From Bremerella alba (GTDB taxonomy: Bacteria > Planctomycetota > Planctomycetia > Pirellulales > Pirellulaceae): DNA of 64,000 nucleotides. Below are positions 44,821 to 54,050 of this stretch, one piece after another (position 1 is the stretch's first letter; each line of letters starts with the position of its first letter). Position numbers and translations under genes: made by a program. The stretch is from contig NZ_JABRWO010000001.1 in assembly GCF_013618625.1 (NCBI RefSeq), positions 1 to 64,000 on the forward strand, given 5' to 3'. The notes beneath the pieces are model-generated. The model did no database searches. It saw only the letters and a list, made by a program, of their open reading frames with translations, and was not told the DNA's origin.

Positions 44821-45957
44821 ATGCTGCGCGTAAAAATCTATGGTGCAGGCTCGATCGGGAACCATCTCGCAAATGCATCGCGACAACTCGGCTGGGATGT
44901 CACCGTATGTGATGTATCCGAAGCCGCTCTCACGCGGATGCGTGATGAAATCTACCCAGCCCGCTACGGAGCATGGGATCCTGCGATTCAGCTTTGTACC
45001 AACGACAATGCTCCTCAAGGTGGTTTCGACCTTATTCTCGTGGGAACCCCGCCGGAATACCACCTACCTCTGGCGATGCAGGCATTGGCTGAAAATCCTA
45101 AGGCCATCATGGTTGAAAAACCGGTCTGCGAACCATCGCTCGAATTAGCTCAAGCCCTCTGTACAGAAGCTGGTGATACAAAGCTGTTCGTCGGATACGA
45201 TCATGTCGTTTCTCGAGCTGTGACCACAGGTTGCCAGTATCTGACGGATAAAGTGCTGGGGCAGGTTCACTGGATTGATGTCGAATTTCGCGAACACTGG
45301 AAAGGGATTTTCGCCGCCCACCCATGGTTGAGCGGACCGTCCGACACCTACCTCGGGTACTGGCAGCGTGGTGGCGGTGCTAGTGGGGAACATTCACATG
45401 CGTTGAATCTCTGGCAGCACCTGGCTCACATTTGCGGCGGCGGACGAGTTTCCGAAGTCGACGCCAAGATGGTATACGAAAGTCATGACCAGGGGACTTA
45501 CGATAGTCAGTGCATGATGAACCTGCACACCGAAGCCGGCCTAGTTGGACGTGTGGTACAGGACGTTGTCACTTATCCTCCGTCCAAACGTGCTGTCGTT
45601 CATGGCGAACTAGGGTCGCTGCAAATCGTCATCGGCTACAAGCCTGGTTGCGATGCCGTCATCTTACATGTTGGAGACAACTCTCCAGTAGTCAAAGAAT
45701 TTACTAAGACGCGGCCTGACGACTTCATCCAAGAGCTTCGACATATTGCCGCGCATCTTGATGACAAGGCTCCGGAATCGCCTATCTCATTGGCACGCGG
45801 TCTCGACACCATGCTTGTCATTGCAGCAGGCCATGAGAGCGAGTCGAAATCGTGCCGCATGCAGTTAGATTACCAAACTGGGTATTTACTCGACGCAATT
45901 TCCTGCTGCCCTGCGAAAACGCTGCCGCAACCCACGACGAATCGCCAGTGTGCCTAA
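44821..45957 (+). CDS. Gfo/Idh/MocA-like NAD(P)-dependent sugar oxidoreductase
   Basis: A 378-residue protein from ATG 44821 (AAGGAAG upstream); the longer frame from 44767 lacks a site and would bury the nucleotide-binding strand. The Rossmann motif is VKIYGAGSIGNHLANASRQLGWDVTVCD. The conserved MVEKPVCEPSLELAQAL contains the EKP catalytic lysine motif, and the C-terminal domain (WIDVEFREHWKGIF...GGASGEHSHALNLW) has the usual histidine. Such enzymes oxidise or epimerise nucleotide- or free sugars. It is the first gene of the glycan cluster, 51 bp before the NeuB-like gene, and likely supplies or modifies the sugar precursor. Confidence 0.85.
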   Translation: MLRVKIYGAGSIGNHLANASRQLGWDVTVCDVSEAALTRMRDEIYPARYGAWDPAIQLCTNDNAPQGGFDLILVGTPPEYHLPLAMQALAENPKAIMVEKPVCEPSLELAQALCTEAGDTKLFVGYDHVVSRAVTTGCQYLTDKVLGQVHWIDVEFREHWKGIFAAHPWLSGPSDTYLGYWQRGGGASGEHSHALNLWQHLAHICGGGRVSEVDAKMVYESHDQGTYDSQCMMNLHTEAGLVGRVVQDVVTYPPSKRAVVHGELGSLQIVIGYKPGCDAVILHVGDNSPVVKEFTKTRPDDFIQELRHIAAHLDDKAPESPISLARGLDTMLVIAAGHESESKSCRMQLDYQTGYLLDAISCCPAKTLPQPTTNRQCA

Positions 45958-46008
45958 GCCACTGGTCCTTTTGCTCATGCACTATTCACTTGGTTAGGTG
46001 AGGTTCCC

Positions 46009-47559
46009 GTGTCTCCGTTCAACTTCAATGGTCTTTTCGTACTTGACTTGGCAAACAACCATCAAGGCGATCCGGAACATGCGACAAACATCATTCGAGC
46101 GATGGGGGACGTCGTTAACGAGAACGGCGTTCGCGCCGCATTAAAGTTCCAATTTCGAAATCTCGACACGTTCATTCATTCCGACCATCTCGAAGAAAGC
46201 TCAAATAGGCACGTTGATCGCTTTCTGTCGACGCGTCTATCGAACCAGCAATTTGCGGGACTCGTGGACGAAGTGCGTGCCAATGGAATGTTCACCATGG
46301 CCACGCCATTCGACGAAGAATCGGTGGACTTTGCGTCCGATCTCGACATCGACATCCTGAAAGTTGCTAGTTGCTCCGCTACGGACTGGCCACTGCTGGA
46401 ACGGATTGCCGAAGCCAACAAACCCGTCATCTTCAGCACTGGCGGGCTGAGCATGAAGCAAATCGATAATGTCGTAAGCTTCTTCGACCATCGCCGTGTG
46501 CGATTCGCGATTATGCACTGCGTCTCGATCTATCCTACTCCCAAAGAGCACTTACACTTGAATCAGATCAGTGCTCTTCGACGACGCTACCCCGATAAGG
46601 TAATCGGATTTTCGACCCATGAGGAACCAGATGAAACGGGTCCTGTGCAAATCGCAACAGGGCTTGGCACCGGCATGCTCGAGCGGCACGTTGGAATTGA
46701 AACGGAATCGATCAAGTTGAACAAGTATTCGTCGACGCCGACACAAGTCGATCGATGGATGAAAGCAGCGATCGAAGCAAGACAGATTTGCGGGTCACTC
46801 GAACGAGTACCGCCTCAATCTGAAGAAACAGATGCTCTTCGCAGCTTGATGCGGGGAATCTATGTGCGACGGCCGATTGCGAAAGGACAACTAATCACAC
46901 GCGAAGATGTTTATTTTGCGATGCCGCTGAACGAAGGCCAATTGACTTCGGGAGAGTGGTCGGAAGGGATCGTCGCTAGCACGGACTTAACCAAAGACCA
47001 AGCCGTACTTACAGAGTCCGCCATTCGCCCAAAACCAGACGACACCCAGACGCTCACCTCGGCCATCCATGGCATGAAGGCGATGTTGAATGAGGCTCAT
47101 ATCTCGCTGCCGCCGACTTTCGAGACCGAATTCTCCCACCACTTTGGTGTCCGTAATTTCCATAAAGTCGGTGCCACGTTAATCACGTTTGTTAACCGTG
47201 AATACTGCAAGAAGCTTATCATACAACTGCCCGGGCAACGACACCCGGCTCATTACCACAAAGCCAAGGAAGAGACGTTTGTGGTTCTGCACGGCAAGCT
47301 AGAGTTACTGGTAGAGGATCGACATTACACGCTCTACCCCGGCGATATGCAACTCGTTCAACAGGGTGTTTGGCACGAGTTCTGGACGGACAGTGGTGTG
47401 ATCTTCGAGGAAATCTCAAGTAAACACGGTTTGTGTGACTCGTTTTACGAGGACAAATCGATAAACAGCATGGATAGCGACTCGCGAAAAACGCGGGTAA
47501 ATCAATGGGGACGATACCAGATCCGTCCAGCAAAGCCAATTCGAAGGATGGCTGCTTAG
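46009..47559 (+). CDS. NeuB/SpsE-like sugar acid synthase fused to SAF and cupin domains
   Basis: A 516-residue protein with a GTG start (AGGTGAGG upstream). Residues 1-260 form the NeuB TIM barrel: LDLANNHQGDPEHA, RAALKFQFRNLD, ATPFDEESVD, LKVASCSATDWPLL, KPVIFSTGGLS, FAIMHCVSIYPTP and GFSTHEEPDETG (202-211). Residues about 275-345 are the SAF (antifreeze-like) domain (MRGIYVRRPIAKGQLITREDV). Residues about 375-490 form a cupin with the metal pattern HYHKAKEETFVVLHG (His415, His417, Glu421) and a later His456. NeuB enzymes condense PEP with an aminosugar to make nonulosonic acids (sialic, legionaminic or pseudaminic type). The cupin resembles sugar isomerases and could isomerise or epimerise the substrate, which is inference. 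Confidence 0.88.
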   Translation: MSPFNFNGLFVLDLANNHQGDPEHATNIIRAMGDVVNENGVRAALKFQFRNLDTFIHSDHLEESSNRHVDRFLSTRLSNQQFAGLVDEVRANGMFTMATPFDEESVDFASDLDIDILKVASCSATDWPLLERIAEANKPVIFSTGGLSMKQIDNVVSFFDHRRVRFAIMHCVSIYPTPKEHLHLNQISALRRRYPDKVIGFSTHEEPDETGPVQIATGLGTGMLERHVGIETESIKLNKYSSTPTQVDRWMKAAIEARQICGSLERVPPQSEETDALRSLMRGIYVRRPIAKGQLITREDVYFAMPLNEGQLTSGEWSEGIVASTDLTKDQAVLTESAIRPKPDDTQTLTSAIHGMKAMLNEAHISLPPTFETEFSHHFGVRNFHKVGATLITFVNREYCKKLIIQLPGQRHPAHYHKAKEETFVVLHGKLELLVEDRHYTLYPGDMQLVQQGVWHEFWTDSGVIFEEISSKHGLCDSFYEDKSINSMDSDSRKTRVNQWGRYQIRPAKPIRRMAA

Positions 47560-47561
47560 CC

Positions 47562-48461
47562 ATGCAATCTGCGATGATACAAATGTGCCCGATCTGTAAT
47601 TCAACCGAGTGGAAAATAGAATACGAAGGGCCAGTACGGGACGGCGTATTTGGCAAGTATGACGATGGCACCGTATGGAGATGTATCGACTGTGGGGTTA
47701 GCCATTTGCCACCACGGCAGTCGAACCTTGAGGACTATTATCAGTCGGACGAATATCGCGAGGATGTAGGCGAAAAAGCGGATCCTCAAGACTTCTTTTC
47801 GCGTCACGACGACGAGCAATTTGACAAAGCCCGATTCCTGAAAGGCACCTCCATTCGAGGCAAAGTCATCGCCGACATTGGTTGTGCAGGTGGCTCGTTT
47901 TTAGATGTCGCGAAGGGGTTAGCAGAAACATCGATCGCCATCGAACCTGGCAAGTCGTATCATGCTTCTCTCCGTGAGCGGGGACATCGCGCTTACTCCT
48001 CGTTAGCAGCGGCGTCAGAAGAGTGGGCAGGTAAAGTCGATGTAGCGGTCTGTTTCAGCGTTATCGAGCATGTTAACGACCCAGTCGAATTCCTAACCAG
48101 CATAGGGCATCTTCTGAAGCCTGACGGAGTCCTCGTCTTAAGCACTCCTAATCACCGAGACGCATTGCTTGAATTCTCTGGGGATCCTTATCGATCGTTC
48201 TTTTACCGTTGGGTTCATCCGTGGTATTTCGACGAAGATTGCTTACGCTCGGCCTCAATCAAGTGTGGAATGACCTTCGAGCCACACTACGTTCAGAGGT
48301 TTGGATTCGCTAATTTTGCAGCATGGTTGCGCGACGGAAAACCAACAGGGAACGATCACGGCGCAGCTCTTGGATCCGTTTTTGATGACGTCTGGAAGTC
48401 GACCCTTGAATCGCAAAAGAAGTCAGACTACCTCTACGGATTTTGCCGACCTGCCGTATGA
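47562..48461 (+). CDS. class I SAM-dependent methyltransferase with N-terminal zinc ribbon
   Basis: A 299-residue protein from ATG 47562, two bases after the stop of the preceding gene. The N-terminus has CPICN and CIDCG pairs (CxxC-x28-31-CxxC) typical of sugar methyltransferases with a zinc ribbon. The SAM-binding motif is IADIGCAGGSFLDVAKG, and motif IV/post-I elements include VCFSVIEHVNDPVEFL and LKPDGVLVLSTPN. It likely methylates a sugar hydroxyl or a nonulosonic acid side chain. Its position immediately after NeuB suggests action on the same molecule or its glycan. Confidence 0.85.
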   Translation: MQSAMIQMCPICNSTEWKIEYEGPVRDGVFGKYDDGTVWRCIDCGVSHLPPRQSNLEDYYQSDEYREDVGEKADPQDFFSRHDDEQFDKARFLKGTSIRGKVIADIGCAGGSFLDVAKGLAETSIAIEPGKSYHASLRERGHRAYSSLAAASEEWAGKVDVAVCFSVIEHVNDPVEFLTSIGHLLKPDGVLVLSTPNHRDALLEFSGDPYRSFFYRWVHPWYFDEDCLRSASIKCGMTFEPHYVQRFGFANFAAWLRDGKPTGNDHGAALGSVFDDVWKSTLESQKKSDYLYGFCRPAV

Positions 48462-48492
48462 GATCCCATTTCGTCAAGGATGGTAAACCAAA

Positions 48493-49176
48493 ATGAATTC
48501 AACAATTCGTACGATCGTGTTCGACTTCGATGGGGTCTTGGTCGCTTCTAACGCTATCAAACGGGATGCGTACTTCCGAATTTTTAACGACGTCGAGATT
48601 TCTTCGAATCAGATCAACACTTGTATTCGCCAAAACCATGACGGAAACAGATATGACGTTATCGGTGCGGTCTTGGATACTCTGCTGGCACAGAACCAGG
48701 TACCCGATGAGCTAAAGCGAACTAGTCGTATCGAGCAGTACGCTCAGCTTTACAACAGGCACTGTGAATCGGCCGTCGCAGAATGCTCCGAGGTTGCCGG
48801 AGTTTCAGAGTTGTTTGATCAACTCGCAGGCAAGATACCACTGTATATCAACTCTGCCACCCTCGAAGAACCTCTTCAACGAATTGTTCACCGACGAGGC
48901 TGGTTCGATCGGTTTCATGGTGTCTTTGGTTCACCGACCTCGAAAATCGAGAATCTAGAAAAAGTCCGGCAGGCTGAAAACTGCCTACCGGACGAGATCG
49001 CGTTTGTCGGCGACGGTCAACGAGACTGGAACGCCGCGATAGATTTTGGCTGCCGATTCATCGGGGTTCGAAACGGCTTTACCGACTTCGACAAGCCTGC
49101 ACCCACTGAAATTGTTCGACTCAACGATTTGATCGGGGTCTTAGAAACAATCGCCCCCAACGCCAAGGCTGCATAA
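48493..49176 (+). CDS. HAD-superfamily phosphatase
   Basis: A 227-residue phosphatase of the beta-phosphoglucomutase/phosphoglycolate phosphatase-like HAD group. Motif I is FDFDGVL (Asp11 nucleophile, Asp13), the cap domain follows (about 20-90), motif II is INSATLEE, motif III Lys is in TSKIENLEKV, and motif IV is IAFVGDGQRDWNAA. Its stop codon is immediately followed by the ATG of the CMP-sugar synthetase. In some nonulosonic acid pathways a NeuB-type enzyme makes a 9-phosphate that a HAD phosphatase must remove; this gene is well placed for that step. Confidence 0.88.
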   Translation: MNSTIRTIVFDFDGVLVASNAIKRDAYFRIFNDVEISSNQINTCIRQNHDGNRYDVIGAVLDTLLAQNQVPDELKRTSRIEQYAQLYNRHCESAVAECSEVAGVSELFDQLAGKIPLYINSATLEEPLQRIVHRRGWFDRFHGVFGSPTSKIENLEKVRQAENCLPDEIAFVGDGQRDWNAAIDFGCRFIGVRNGFTDFDKPAPTEIVRLNDLIGVLETIAPNAKAA

Positions 49177-49875
49177 ATGATCCAAGATAAACGAGTGCTT
49201 GTTGTCGTTCCGGCTCGCGGTGGCAGCAAGGGAGTGAAGTTGAAGAATATCCGCCCGCTCGCTGGTCGGCCACTCATTCATTATACCGCTGAACTCGTCC
49301 AGCAATTGAACTACGTCGATCGTGCCGTCGTATCGACCGATCACATAGGGATTGCTGCCGAAGCGCGTGCAGTTGGTCTCGATGTGCCTTTTTATCGTCC
49401 TGCCACGCTTTCCGGCGATCGCGTGGGCGATTTGGAAGTGCTGCAGCATGCCCTTATTGAAACAGAGAAGATTGACAATGTTGCCTACGACATCATCGTC
49501 ATGCTACAGCCAACATGCCCACAGCGAAAGCTTGAGCATGTGACCCAAACAATTGAGCGTTTCGCCGAGGGAGATTATGACGCGGTTTGGACCGTCTCGC
49601 CTACCGATCTGAAATATCACCCTCTTAAACAATTGCAAATAGATTCACACGGCAATCTGAATCATTTCGACCAGCGGGGACGACAAATCATCGCTCGTCA
49701 ACAGCTTCAGCCAACCTATACCCGCAACGGGGCGGCATACGCGATCAGTCGCTCGTGTTTGCTAGAGAAGAAGTCCATCATGGGCGACCGAGTCGGCGCA
49801 GTTGTGATCGAAGAGCCTCTTGTGAGCATCGACACACTGGAAGACATGCGTCAAGTAGAACGCTTAGTTGCCTAA
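49177..49875 (+). CDS. CMP-nonulosonic acid (acylneuraminate) cytidylyltransferase
   Basis: A 232-residue NeuA/KdsB-like enzyme. The nucleotide motif VVVPARGGSKGVKLKN (residues 9-24), MLQPTCPQRKLEHV, YTRNGAAYAISRS and EPLVSIDTLEDM correspond to the conserved blocks of CMP-sialic acid synthetases. It activates a nonulosonic acid with CTP to give the CMP-sugar donor. The Cys in place of the usual Ser in the QPTS motif is a minor deviation. It directly abuts the HAD gene and precedes the glycosyltransferase-like gene by 50 bp. NeuA-type rather than KdsB is favoured by the motif set and the NeuB neighbour. Confidence 0.9.
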   Translation: MIQDKRVLVVVPARGGSKGVKLKNIRPLAGRPLIHYTAELVQQLNYVDRAVVSTDHIGIAAEARAVGLDVPFYRPATLSGDRVGDLEVLQHALIETEKIDNVAYDIIVMLQPTCPQRKLEHVTQTIERFAEGDYDAVWTVSPTDLKYHPLKQLQIDSHGNLNHFDQRGRQIIARQQLQPTYTRNGAAYAISRSCLLEKKSIMGDRVGAVVIEEPLVSIDTLEDMRQVERLVA

Positions 49876-49925
49876 GAAAGTTCTGTATCGCCTCCAGGTG
49901 AATCAACTGGGACAGGATCAAGCAG

Positions 49926-51671
49926 ATGAGCAGACTTACCAAACTTGTTCGCAATTATACCTCGTATGCCAAGCGGATGATCAATCCGCCGCCTGAACAA
50001 GCGAGTTTAAATGTCGTCGAGGAACTGGGCGTGCGGCTGCAGTGGCAGCAAGTCTTAAAGGACAGTTCCCACATCGTTAACAATCTACCGGCCCCGACGG
50101 GGACGCGGGTATTGTTTGCGACCTCATGGGGGAGCACCGAACAATGTCTAGTACTGGAATCAATCCTCGCGATGGCGCTGCGAATGCGTGGTGAAAACCC
50201 GTTCATGCTGCGTTGCGACCAGACTCTTCCAGCTTGCGAATGGAATCCCAATGCCAAGTTCGTCGAACCGTACGAAGATGTAGAATCCAATAACGCCGCC
50301 GCGGCCAGACCCGAAATCTGTATCAAATGCGCTCATGATAGCCGGCAGGGATACGATCCGTTGCCCATCGAGACGTGCGCATTCAGCGACTATTCGAAGC
50401 CGGAAGATCTTTCGCGAATTCTAAAGATCGTTGACCAGATTCCTTTTGAAGAACATCGTGATTTTAACTACTTGGGCATCGCAGTCGGCGAACACGCCTA
50501 CTCTACGACGGTGCGCACGCAACGCCGCGGCACGCTTATCGACAATCCTGAGACCCGAGCCCTAAGCCGTAGATATCTAGCTGCCTCGATGATGGTGGTG
50601 GACTTAATGGAACGTCTGATTGAAGACGTGAAGCCTGAACGTGTCGTCGCAATCCATGGCGTCTATGTAACCCATGGCACGATCTGTGAAGTAGCCCGGA
50701 AACATAATATTCCCGTCGTCGTCTACGGGACACCACTCCGGAAGAATTCGATTTGGCTCTCACACAAAGACACTTACCATCGCACTTTAATCAGCGAACC
50801 CAAGCATCTGTGGGAAAACCTCGCGCTTACCCCAGCCCGCCGCGCACGGATGAACGAGTACATCGCTGGAAAGCGACTTGGTGGACGAGAGTATGCAGCG
50901 TATTACAAAGACTCTATCGATTCGCCGGATGCGATCCGACAGGAGCTAGGCCTAAGAAGCGATCTTCCGGTAGTAAGTCTCTTCACCAATGTGTTGTGGG
51001 ATGCTCAGCTTTATTATCAATATAACGCGTTTGACAACATGCTGGATTGGCTCAATCGCACGATCACCTATTTTGGCGAACGCGGCGATGTGCAACTTGT
51101 CATTCGCATTCATCCGGCCGAAGCCAATGGTGGTCGAGGCTCACTGCCTACCAATCAGCCCATTCTCGCCGAGATAGAGCGAGAATTTAGCCAACTTCCG
51201 GCGAACGTGAAAATCATTCCACCGGAAAGTAAAATGAATTCGTATACTTTGGCCGAGATGAGCAGTGCGGCCCTTATCTATGGCGCCCGGATGGGCGTCG
51301 AAATCGCCATGCTAGGCGTACCTTTGATCGTTGCAGGCGAAACATTTAATCGTGGCAAAGGCTATTCCCATGATGTCGAATCGGCGGAAGAGTACTTTGA
51401 GCTTCTCGATCGGGTCACGGAACTTCCCAGCAGAGTGCCTGATTCTATCGGTCTCGCTACCAAGTATGCATACCACTACTTCTTCAAATTGATGATGGAC
51501 TTCCCTCTCTACGGGGTGAGCGACGAGTTTCAAGTATCAGGAGCTCGCCTGGCGTTCAAAACTCTCGACGAGCTCAAGGTCGGCAAGTGTGCCTCCCTGG
51601 ATACGATTTGCAATGGAATCTCAGACGGGGAAACCCCCTTTTTGCATGACGAACTATCAGATGCCGCTTAA
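49926..51671 (+). CDS. capsule-type glycosyltransferase-like protein
   Basis: A 581-residue protein with no signal or membrane segments. I recognise features of the capsule-synthesis (KpsC/KpsS, GT-B-like) group in its C-terminal half: VIRIHPAEANGGRGS around 400-415 followed by SYTLAEMSSAALIYGARMGVEIAMLGVPLIVAGETFNRGKG, the usual donor-sugar/nucleotide site with a conserved Glu and Gly-rich turn. The N-terminal half contains VLFATSWGSTEQCLVLESILAMALRMRG, an early Rossmann-like segment, and a small cysteine cluster (CIKCAHD). No close named homologue is recognised. Given the neighbouring CMP-sugar synthetase, transfer of a nonulosonic acid to a glycan or protein is the most economical guess. 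Confidence 0.65.
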   Translation: MSRLTKLVRNYTSYAKRMINPPPEQASLNVVEELGVRLQWQQVLKDSSHIVNNLPAPTGTRVLFATSWGSTEQCLVLESILAMALRMRGENPFMLRCDQTLPACEWNPNAKFVEPYEDVESNNAAAARPEICIKCAHDSRQGYDPLPIETCAFSDYSKPEDLSRILKIVDQIPFEEHRDFNYLGIAVGEHAYSTTVRTQRRGTLIDNPETRALSRRYLAASMMVVDLMERLIEDVKPERVVAIHGVYVTHGTICEVARKHNIPVVVYGTPLRKNSIWLSHKDTYHRTLISEPKHLWENLALTPARRARMNEYIAGKRLGGREYAAYYKDSIDSPDAIRQELGLRSDLPVVSLFTNVLWDAQLYYQYNAFDNMLDWLNRTITYFGERGDVQLVIRIHPAEANGGRGSLPTNQPILAEIEREFSQLPANVKIIPPESKMNSYTLAEMSSAALIYGARMGVEIAMLGVPLIVAGETFNRGKGYSHDVESAEEYFELLDRVTELPSRVPDSIGLATKYAYHYFFKLMMDFPLYGVSDEFQVSGARLAFKTLDELKVGKCASLDTICNGISDGETPFLHDELSDAA

Positions 51672-51904
51672 GGCTCGCAGCACTTTTAGGTCGCCGTAGG
51701 GCCAAGCGACCGCTGGATATTAGTATTGACCCAGGCATATCTGATCTCTTACAACCGCCTCGCATTGTGAAGAGAGCCGGTTGAAGTGAAACGACTCTAA
51801 TCCCTCTCGACCACGTCTGGTACGACGCCCCCTCTGACGTATTGCGAAGACCGTTAGTCTCAGACGATCCCCTGATATAAACGCTGATACTAGGAGAGTG
51901 TGAC

Positions 51905-52810
51905 GTGAAATGGCTAAAACGAATCCGTGATAAGGCACGACGTCGCATAAGATCGATCCGACAAAGCATCTATTCTCGTTTAACGAATGCCGAGCAGCGA
52001 CGCGAAATCAAGGAACTACAAGACGAACTGTTCTCGGTTCCCCCCCTACCCCCAATCCAATTTCTCTCTGACCCACTCGCAAATTGGCTTAGCACGGCTC
52101 GGGAAGAGATGTCCGAATTCCTCGCAGAGGAAGATGGCATTTCGGATGAAGAGCACCAATACCTTCTCATGCAAATGTTCTTTCGCGGCCCGGTCGATAA
52201 GATACGCGAGGAACAACGCGAAATCCTGGATTCGATTGAAGTAGATGAATCAATTCATTCGCTTCCCGTCTGGGATCTCGGCTGTGGTCGAGGAGAACTC
52301 TTGCAAGTTCTAAATGAAGCGGGATTCCGCGCGGTCGGAATCGATAAGAGTGCCTTGATGATCAAAAAGATGAAGGATCTTGGGTTAGAAGCTCTCCATG
52401 GAGACGCCATCGATGAGCTTCAAAAGACCCCCGATGGTAGCCTGTGCGGAATAACGGCATTTCACGTCATCGAACATATGCCGTTTGAGGTAGTTTTAGA
52501 GCTTCTGCGAGCTAGTTATCAAAAGCTTGCTCCTGGCGGTTTCTTATTACTTGAGACGCCCAATCCTTTCTGCTTTGAATCACTTAGCTTTTTTCATACC
52601 GATCAAACGCACGTTCGTCCCATTCAGCCGTATCAATTAGCGTTTCTAGTCGAGACCGCTGGATTCGCCGACACACGTTTGCACTTCACTGCTCCTGTGC
52701 CCACGACACGGAGACATCAGACCCACAATTTCATGCAGCTCTACCAAAATCATGGAATCGTCGCCAAGAAACCGTTGGCGTCTGATGCGTGCCTGAAGAA
52801 AGTTGCCTAG
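51905..52810 (+). CDS. class I SAM-dependent methyltransferase (surface-glycan type)
   Basis: A 301-residue protein with a GTG start preceded by AGGAG. The N-terminal 100 residues are helical and charged (LKRIRDKARRRIRSIRQS) and the catalytic domain starts near 117: VWDLGCGRGELLQVLNEAGFRAVGID, then ITAFHVIEHMPFEVVLELL, LAPGGFLLLETPNP, and FHTDQTHVRPIQPYQLAFLVETAGF. This block is typical of O-antigen/mycolipid methyltransferases such as the WbdD methyltransferase domain. A terminal or chain-capping methylation of a surface glycan is plausible. It is the last gene of the glycan cluster and 233 bp from the glycosyltransferase-like gene. Confidence 0.85.
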   Translation: MKWLKRIRDKARRRIRSIRQSIYSRLTNAEQRREIKELQDELFSVPPLPPIQFLSDPLANWLSTAREEMSEFLAEEDGISDEEHQYLLMQMFFRGPVDKIREEQREILDSIEVDESIHSLPVWDLGCGRGELLQVLNEAGFRAVGIDKSALMIKKMKDLGLEALHGDAIDELQKTPDGSLCGITAFHVIEHMPFEVVLELLRASYQKLAPGGFLLLETPNPFCFESLSFFHTDQTHVRPIQPYQLAFLVETAGFADTRLHFTAPVPTTRRHQTHNFMQLYQNHGIVAKKPLASDACLKKVA

Positions 52811-52895
52811 TCACGGGCAACTATGATTTTTACGCTCAGGACGCGCGTCGAGTAGCCACACTCATCGCGTGTTACGATTGGCTAGTTTCAGTTGT

Positions 52896-53843
52896 CTATT
52901 CTTTTCTCTGCATCTGGTCGATCGTGTCTTTCATCTTGGCAGCCACTTCCTTTGTATCTCCTAAAGGTTGTGGCGGCACGGTCTTCTCGCGGGTATAGCC
53001 AATGTGTTTCATCCAATTGGCAGAACGATGCTTTCGTAATTTGTCGACCTGCTTATAGATCGGATCGGCCTGAATCGCATCGAGTGACTGCCTTGGAATG
53101 GGAACGTTCAGAGCAGCCAAAATCGTTTGCGCCATGAACAAATGCCCCTCGGCCCCGGGATGGACTCGATCTTTGGAATAGACCTCGGTTCGAGCATCGC
53201 GCGACTTACGCATGGCGGAATGCAAATCAATGACGTGAACAAATGGTTTATCGAGTGTCATTTCCCATGCCGCGTATTTTGTCATCACCGAATCATAGTT
53301 GAATTCACCAGGCTTCGTATTCGCATCGTAGATGGGAGGAGTAACAATGAATAACCGCTCAACTCCCGAAGCCAGACATTGCTCTATGAGCTTATTAACA
53401 CCATTCTGAAAAGCCAAACAACGCTCTGAATCGAGCGGTTGATAGATCCCATCGTTGATTCCGTAGCAGGCAAAAACAACCTCAGGCTTTGCTCGGTCCA
53501 AAAGACGTCCGAGACGCTCAAACAAGCATGGTCTCGGAAAAGCACCGCCTGCATGATTGTCTTCGCTAAGTCCAGAAAGTGTCTCGCTCGATAGGCCGAG
53601 GCCACAGACGTCAAAGTCTTGTTCGGGATAAATCGTCTTTAGGTAGTAGTCGACGAAGGTGATGTATCCGCCCGACTGCGTGATGCTGTCTCCGAGGAAT
53701 ACCACGCGTTTGCCAGCAAGGCTCTTCACCGTGAAGCCATCCGACGAATCGACTTCACTTTGCGTGGCAATCGGTTCTTCAGCCAAAACACTCGCCCCAA
53801 CGAATAACGTCAAGACAATGGCAACAATCTTCATGGAACTCAT
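52896..53843 (-). CDS. secreted SGNH/GDSL hydrolase
   Basis: A 315-residue exported hydrolase. ATG 53843 has AGAGG in front; the signal peptide is residues 1-21. Block I is VVFLGDSITQSGGY with Ser in GDS, the middle block is VFACYGINDGIY, and block V is DRVHPGAEGHLFMA with Asp and His. Family members act as carbohydrate esterases, lipases or peptidoglycan deacetylases; the specific substrate is unknown. It is not closely similar in text to the SGNH protein at 32830, so the two are not recent duplicates. The C-terminal 60 residues are basic and helical. It is divergent from the fructose bisphosphatase gene. Confidence 0.88.
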   Translation of the reverse strand: MSSMKIVAIVLTLFVGASVLAEEPIATQSEVDSSDGFTVKSLAGKRVVFLGDSITQSGGYITFVDYYLKTIYPEQDFDVCGLGLSSETLSGLSEDNHAGGAFPRPCLFERLGRLLDRAKPEVVFACYGINDGIYQPLDSERCLAFQNGVNKLIEQCLASGVERLFIVTPPIYDANTKPGEFNYDSVMTKYAAWEMTLDKPFVHVIDLHSAMRKSRDARTEVYSKDRVHPGAEGHLFMAQTILAALNVPIPRQSLDAIQADPIYKQVDKLRKHRSANWMKHIGYTREKTVPPQPLGDTKEVAAKMKDTIDQMQRKE

Positions 53844-53945
53844 AATCAGCCTCTAAATTTGGTTGGCTTGGTTAAACTTCATTGTAAGCCACAGCCCTGT
53901 TTAATTTCGACGGTTTGCACCCCCGCGACAATATTCGTAAACTAT

Positions 53946-53970
53946 TTTCAGCTTTCTATCTCAGCTGAAA
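53946..53970. promoter_or_regulatory. 8-bp perfect inverted repeat in the hydrolase/FBPase spacer
   Basis: TTTCAGCT and AGCTGAAA flank a 9-bp spacer, about 80 bp upstream of the GTG proposed for the bisphosphatase and 100 bp from the divergent SGNH start. It could be an operator or part of a leader hairpin. Confidence 0.4.
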
Positions 53971-54050
53971 GACACCACGTGTGTCTGGCCTGCCGCAACG
54001 CTTTCAGCGGTTCGGTAGTCGCGTTTCCATTGTTTCGACGCAAGATCACC

